The translations under genes and the position numbers were made by a program. Below, piece after piece: positions 58,901-64,000 of a DNA stretch of 64,000 nucleotides; the stretch's first letter is position 1; the number at the start of each line of letters is the position of its first letter. The stretch is from Piezodorus guildinii (Eukaryota; Arthropoda; Insecta; Hemiptera; Pentatomidae): positions 36,541,236-36,605,235 of the forward strand of contig CM041294.1 of the NCBI GenBank assembly GCA_023052935.1, written 5' to 3'. The notes beneath the pieces are model-generated. The model worked only from the letters and a program-made list of their open reading frames with translations, was not told where the DNA came from and did no database searches.

Positions 58901-59029
58901 TTTACAAAAAATGACATGAAAAAGAAATATTTTTTTTTTTATTATTAAATTTTAATGATGTTATACTTTTGGAACTAAACGTTAACTTGAAATCAGAAGT
59001 ACTTACGAATCGCCATAACATAGTGAATT
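55942..59029. repeat. 3.1-kb foldback structure with ~0.8-kb inverted arms
   Basis: The left arm (55942-56780) and right arm (about 58225-59029) are imperfect reverse complements. The outermost 38 bases, starting AATTCACTA, are nearly perfect and include GTTATGGCGATTCGTAAGTA. The arms contain family F start blocks. The 1.4-kb spacer holds a further family F piece (57715-58440, reverse), a short open frame (57208-57441) and a TA microsatellite near 57862. It could be a long-TIR DNA transposon, a foldback element, or two F copies inserted in opposite orientation. Confidence 0.7.
57208..57441 (+). other. Unidentified 78-codon open frame in foldback spacer
   Basis: The frame reads from an ATG to TAG, with fairly balanced composition: FALFNTFKYQKRHNKTENIG, RQAIARKIAQIDSYSPYHKY, LDPIVSESNVWFCRETIYEY. 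I do not recognise it. It could be a captured gene fragment, a remnant of a transposase, or chance. No second copy is in the window. Confidence 0.3.
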
Positions 59030-59368
59030 TTACATCGATATAGCGAGTTTAATTAAAATCGTCGGAACCGTTTTTGAGAAAATCGTAAAAAGGTGCAAAA
59101 TGCATGGTATAAAGTGGCTCTTCTAGTAAGCTCATATTGATGAAAAAGGTTTTGTTTCGTCTCGGGCGTATATTTGTCTTAAATATGAAATTTTAGTTTC
59201 ATAGGACTTTTCGTTTCCGCCCCGGAGTTACCACACACACACACTTTTTGCGGGACTTGGTTATTTGGACTCAGGGGACCCTAAAATGTGTATTTCCATA
59301 AAAACTGTAATTCGAAAATTTTCACGATCGCAATACTTTCCCTTACTATATATAGTAAGTGAAAGTAA
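59029..59368 (+). repeat. Family N repeat, 3' half (copy 9)
   Basis: It starts in the core (TTTACATCGATATAGCG) exactly at the edge of the foldback structure. It continues through CTCGGGCGTATATTTGTCTT, a short (CA)n tract and the terminal palindrome at 59336-59365, which is almost fully self-complementary over 30 bases. Confidence 0.82.
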
Positions 59369-60134
59369 AAAACAGATTGTCCAAAACAATCGAAGATAAT
59401 GGACAAGCACGGTATACCATGCTCTCTTACAGAATCATTCTGTGACCATTAAGGACTCAACTCTCAATCTGCTGAAAGAACAAAGCTAATGTTTATATTA
59501 GCTTTTACAATCTAATATAAACATTATGAATGTGATATGATAAGCAATGTGAAGTTTTTCGCCCAAAAAATAAAAAAAACAAATAACATAATTTACAGCA
59601 AGAATATTGTATTAAAAAGAGTCATTGATATCAGAGCTTGCTAGATTTGATTAGTGCCTAAGCATGTATGAGGAAGCCTATTCCACCTGCGGCGTAATAA
59701 TGGAGGCGCAGGAGCTGGCAGGTGCGTTAATCAGGCGGCAATTCCTACCTCAGTGCTCGGATCTATTTCCTAGCCCGCCTCCCCTCTACCCAGCGTCTCA
59801 TGAGCTAGGCCCCATGACCCTACGCCGATAGCGATATCGATCAAAAGTTTCTTTAATAACTGGATCTCGTGGCCCTTCAACCAGTCAACGTCACTTTTAA
59901 AGTTTAAGACTTCATTATACCGCCTCGTTCTCAGTACCAGGAAAACAGGGCCGAAAATAAACCGTGTTTACTTCGATATTTATTCAAAGTATACGACAGC
60001 TTTAGTCGGGTTTATTTGAATCCTAAAATAATTTCAACAACCTTCACGTGATTATATTGAAAGCGTTTTCTCAAAACTGAAGGATTTGGAGCTAATAGGT
60101 TCTTGTTATTCCAAAAAGCACAAATCCTCTAATG
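59369..60134. other. Non-coding; GC-richer island at 59640-59960
   Basis: The island includes CACCTGCGGCGTAATAATGG, GCTGGCAGGTGCGTTAATCA and CTAGCCCGCCTCCCCTCTAC, and is single-copy in the window. CACCTG and CAGGTG are E-box sequences. No splice-bounded coding segment is seen, so a regulatory island is an inference. Confidence 0.4.
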
Positions 60135-60450
60135 TAAAAAAAATAAAACCTGTACAACCTATACAACAACCCACATGATGGGACTTGGGCTCAATACATG
60201 TAGAGATTCCTACTGATTCTAGGCCAACGGCCGTGCAATGTGTTGATTAGGCCTTGATCACGCTCAGTTTTTTCCCCAATTTGGGTACCCACTTTAGAGA
60301 GGGTCTGCCCCAGGAGGGTATCCATACCCAAGAGTCGCGCCCCGGCTGAATTTACAGAATACATAATATCCTGTCATAGCCAGCATTCAAACCCAGGACC
60401 CGGAAAACAGTAGACTAGCGCTGCATCCACGATACCACACCGCTCCTTCC
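60135..60450 (-). repeat. SINE family A
   Basis: On the reverse strand it has a tRNA-like head with a B-box GGGTTTGAATGC, a body, and an end at the complement of GATGGGACTTGGGCTCAAT. It is longer than the 22060-22300 copy. Confidence 0.72.
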
Positions 60451-60574
60451 TCTAATACAAACATATACTAAAGTCCCCAGAACCAAGCTAAGTCTCAAAA
60501 AAGTACTTACTGCACTTGTGCTGTGTGAACAAGTATTTCTAGCTCAAAAAGTAAAAATCATCAGAAACTTTTTA

Positions 60575-60885
60575 ATCAAAATCGGCTGACCAAAAGTGCT
60601 ACTTTACACCAGGCATTTTGCACGTTTTACGATTATCTCAAAAAATGGCTCAAAATTTAAATAAACTCCTTGAATGGATGTATATCTGAACGGTGTTCAT
60701 ATTATGTAGGTTCATCCTGATTGAATTAGTCTGACAGGGCCTAAAATGGCTATTTTTTTTATTTTCTTTCTCTAAAGTACCTTTAGCTTTATAGATTCTA
60801 AAACATTAACCATATCATATTATTATCAATGAGGAAAATTGGCTAAATATACAAGTTGGACGTATTGGATAACTGAATAAAGTAA
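60575..60885 (-). repeat. Family N core fragment (copy 10)
   Basis: It contains the core text (ATTTTGCACGTTTTACGATT, ATTATGTAGGTTCATCCTGA, TAGTCTGACAGGG) in a diverged form, with both ends missing. Confidence 0.7.
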
Positions 60886-61065
60886 AAGCAATAATTTAAA
60901 GGTATATGGGTGGGATGTTAGTGTAACTTCATTACGAAAATCAACCGGCTGGAAGGGACATTTCATACCATGACTCTTTTAAGGAAATTCCGGTTTCCTT
61001 GAAACTGATTTGTTTGTTTATTCATTTACCGTCACTTTATGCTATTGTGACTAAACCCTATATCC

Positions 61066-61262
61066 TAATGGCCCTAAATTTATCCTATTCAGGTTTAATT
61101 AGGATAGGAATCTTTACCGAGTACCCGATATCGCACAGGATCGGGACCTATATATAACGACTCCTGAAGGGCAGTATAACCGAGGACCGTCTGCCGGGTT
61201 TGAACTTTCCACCTTAGACATATTAGGCTATAACTATCCACTACACCACAGGTAACCCCAAC
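61066..61262 (-). repeat. SINE family B
   Basis: On the reverse strand the head contains ACCTGTGGTGTAGTGGATAG (A-box region) and a B-box-like AAGTTCAAACCCGG. The 3' part reads GATTCCTATCCTAATTAAAC. It is the same family as 18224-18452. Confidence 0.72.
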
Positions 61263-62940
61263 CCTATAAACTGATTTCAATGGTAGTTGAAAGAGTCTTT
61301 AAGGAATGTGTTATATTCAAAATAATGTTCCAGTTAAGTCCTTGAAGGTGACCTTAACTGGGAAACTAAACCTTCCATAAACCGATAAAAACAACTTCAC
61401 CTTTAAAGATGGTAGAAATTATATTGTTGAGTGAACCACTTAATACTTGTTGTACTATAGTACAATCCTTTATTAAATAAAATTAAACATGTACTAGTTT
61501 TAAAGCAATATTTAGAATAATGAACTAGAAACAAGCTGACGGTTGTGAGATTTTATTATTATTATTATTTTTAAATAAAGTTTTAATAAATTAACAAAGC
61601 ATATTAACTTAAGATGACTATCGTTTTTGTTGTTTGAGCAAAACAGCTAAAAAATGAGTCCCGAAAAATGTCTGTTTTATCATTCATGAAATGTCAAGAA
61701 ATGGAAAAAGGCGTCGATGGGGTTCCTTGCAGGAGATATAGGGAGAGAGGGCGTTTCACGAAAAATATTTAAAACTGAAAAAAAAAAAATACAAAAACAA
61801 TAATAATTACAAACAAATTTAAAAAAAAAGTTTATTCTTTGTCTACTCAGATGCTTTAAAATGATAATAACTAGGATTAAACTTTAATTAAAATTAACTA
61901 CGGTTTTAAATTTTAAGTATTTTAGATTTTTTGTCTTTCTTTTAGTATTTCCCACACGTCATGCAATAATTCACGAATTTTCTTAATTCAAAAATGTCTG
62001 CACTTATTTTTGATCTCTAAATCTAGAGTTAGATTTGGTTTAAACATTTTTAAAACCTATCACAGTTCTTGCCATTGATAAGGCTCGAAATTGTCTATAA
62101 CAAATGAATGGGTTTAATGATATGCTGAGACGACGTTCACTTTTGCTTATTTGGCAGTTGCTGAGAAGCGATAGTGATTAGGGCTTGGCCCTTGAAGGGA
62201 ACACAATCAGACCAGATCGAGCCCTCATCATTATAAGTACCAAAACTTAGTGCTCCCAGTTATCGGGTTGTTTGTGTAATTGGTTTTATTGGTCACGAGC
62301 TTAGACGGCCACCAGAGACGTCAAACAACGTCTATAATGATCCCATCTGCGCCGCAGCTATTTAAAACTTTATAACGTAGTTGTTCAACTTCTCTTCTTG
62401 TGTTTAAGTCTTTATCCGAATTTATAAATAGGATATAATTGTATCATTATAATTAAAATTTGTTTCTGAGTTATAATTAAAAACTAAAGAACATTCATTT
62501 AAAACTTTAGCTAGAGGAAAATGATTTTAGAAGAACTCTGAGTATCTGCGATAACTTTATAATAAGAACGAAGTGTTACCTCACAACTGGACCATGCTTA
62601 ATTTATTTAAATGATTATATTTGATTACTTTTACTGAACTATATTTAATATGGCGTTTTGTGTCCTTTTTAGTCCAATAGTGGCAAACTGAACGAGTTAT
62701 CCTACCAATGTATTCTAATAATGTTACGTGTTTGTGTTCTTAGCCCATCATTTTCACTTCTGACAGATACTAGATGATTCTCCTTCCATTTCATTTATTA
62801 TATTTCTTGCCCTCCAACAAGTCCATTTACTAAACAAAACATGGATACGGGATATATTTTACCTGTTCTTGCTCGAAAGAATTATATGATGGATGGATCT
62901 CAGGTAACTAATTATAGTTACCCACTTATAATTAATTATA
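61263..62940. other. Non-coding; GC-richer island at 62130-62390
   Basis: The island includes GGGCTTGGCCCTTGAAGGGA and CACGAGCTTAGACGGCCACC, and is unmatched in the window. The rest is AT-rich. No exon is supported. Confidence 0.4.
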
Positions 62941-63240
62941 ACGGTCTAGTAGATAGAGTACTAGTCTACTATTCTCCGGTCCTGGGTTCGAATCTCGGGT
63001 GAGGCAGGATATTATTAATAATGTTGTTTAAGCCTGTGGGCGACCTTTCGGTATGGAAACCCAGCCTTTATAAAGTGAGCAGCCAAAAATGGGAGAAAAA
63101 CCTGGCGGCTGAGTATGATTCCCCATTGCATGGCTGTTGGCCTAGACACAGTACGAATCTCTATATGAACTGAGCCCAAGACCCTTCATCGGTTGTAGTG
63201 GTACAGGTTATTTTCTTTCTTTATTTTTTAAATTAAAATT
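62941..63240 (+). repeat. SINE family A, full-length
   Basis: The head has an A-box-like TCTAGTAGATAGAGTACTAG and a B-box CCTGGGTTCGAATCTC. The body includes AAGTGAGCAGCCAAAAATGG. The end reads TGAGCCCAAGACCCTTCATC, followed by a T-rich tail. It is the best reference copy of the family in the window. Confidence 0.78.
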
Positions 63241-63689
63241 ATATAAGAAGAATGTGCGCAGTATGCGATTATAACACAAGGCAGTGCTGTTTTTTTATTT
63301 GAGTTACCAGATATGTCTAGAGAATCATTTTAACGACCGAAAAGATTTAAACAATTAATAAATTAATGCAGTCCTTAGAATATTTTATTCGGGCTGATCG
63401 TTTGAAAATGTAAAAATTATCCTTTTTGTGTGTCGAGAAACATTTTGTGGAACTGCGAAGAAAAAAAATTTAATATGTACGGTAAGAGCGCTTGCTGTTC
63501 GATTTGAGAGGTGTATATTAAAGAAAAATATCATAATCGTTTTCTACGGAAACACATCATATGAGGTCGCTTTGTCCCACTAAATGGTAAGTATATGAGT
63601 GCCATGTATATGCAACTCCTGACTTGCACCTTTTATTAACATTTTTAACAAAATCGAGGTACTTCGATTTATTCTTTTGACAAATAGTA

Positions 63690-63740
63690 TCTATATTGTA
63701 TATCTATATAGTATCTATATCTATATAGTATCTATTTTGT
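63690..63740. repeat. TATCTATATAG-type short tandem repeat
   Basis: Short irregular repeats of TATCTATATAG, followed by an A-run at about 63742-63767. Confidence 0.8.
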
Positions 63741-63759
63741 CCAAAAAAAAAAAAAAAAA

Positions 63760-63890
63760 AAAAAAAAGGCCTTAACGATTCTAATTAAACTGAGTGTATG
63801 GATGGATATATTGCTAAATTATCTTTAATATCGCTTGTTTTGATCTTCATTAATATAGTCAGACAGGACTTAAATTGCAAATTTTTAATA
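63760..63890 (-). repeat. Family N core fragment (copy 11)
   Basis: CTTAACGATTCTAATTAAAC and ATAGTCAGACAGGACTTAAA are core text of family N. No termini remain. Confidence 0.6.
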
Positions 63891-64000
63891 TTATTTAAAA
63901 TTATTGTCAAGTTCGAGAGTGAGCTGTATTTTGTTTTTATTTAATTGTTTACTTATTTCATTTTTTATGGCTTATAATAAGTAAATTTTCAATTAAACAA

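Noticed and set aside
1..64000. CRISPR arrays, bacterial operons, rRNA genes
   Set aside because: No regularly spaced direct repeats, no operon-like coding density and no rRNA text. The simple repeats are TA, CA, TAT and poly-A tracts.

Overview
This window reads as a gene-poor, AT-rich, heavily transposon-laden piece of an insect nuclear genome. There are no operons, no Shine-Dalgarno-led genes and no rRNA or intact tRNA genes. The evidence for an insect is a spliced exon of a Sidestep-type immunoglobulin cell-adhesion gene, together with Jockey-, CR1- and RTE-like non-LTR retrotransposons, a mariner, a hAT derivative, a Ty3/gypsy LTR element, and tRNA-derived SINEs. I cannot name the species. 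The only host coding sequence I can support is one 131-bp exon (41642-41772, + strand) with good splice sites. The rest is best read as introns of that gene filled by repeats.

Region by region. 1-2340: a ~0.9-kb non-coding repeat (called family N) split by a hAT-type element with 17-bp terminal inverted repeats. 4189-8850: two copies of N head to head, one broken by a 2.7-kb RTE-like retrotransposon, followed by a retrotransposon tail with its own target duplication. 9386-18450: another N copy, a decayed family with conserved ends (family G), Jockey-like and other non-LTR tails, and SINEs. 20889-21869: an internally deleted mariner sitting in a TA microsatellite. 25041-27147: a young LTR retrotransposon with three apparently identical 147-bp LTRs, the middle one inverted, bounded by an exact 5-bp target duplication. 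27837-34410: Jockey-like and RTE-like fragments and SINEs. 36012-36906: the best full N copy. 39485-40305: a local direct duplication. 41642-41772: the host exon. 42122-47105: non-LTR fragments, including an RNase H-bearing tail and two tails facing each other across a microsatellite. 48000-53714: more N copies and RTE-like fragments. 54400-55870: a CR1-like element nested in a Jockey-like copy. 55942-59029: a 3.1-kb foldback structure with ~0.8-kb arms. 59029-64000: N fragments, SINEs and non-repetitive GC-richer islands.

The most novel item is family N, present in about a dozen pieces on both strands. Full copies (36012-36906 and 52827-53714) have a fixed 5' end, a 12-bp subterminal inverted repeat, a variable (CA)n tract and a terminal palindrome. 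That architecture resembles Helentron-derived DINE-1/HINE elements, although no Rep/helicase gene is present. Much of the remaining structure is a record of nesting order, with target duplications visible for the hAT (8 bp, one mismatch), RTE (10 bp), non-LTR tail (~16 bp) and LTR element (5 bp). Family names A-D, F, G, H and N are labels for this window only. Percent identities were judged by eye, not computed.
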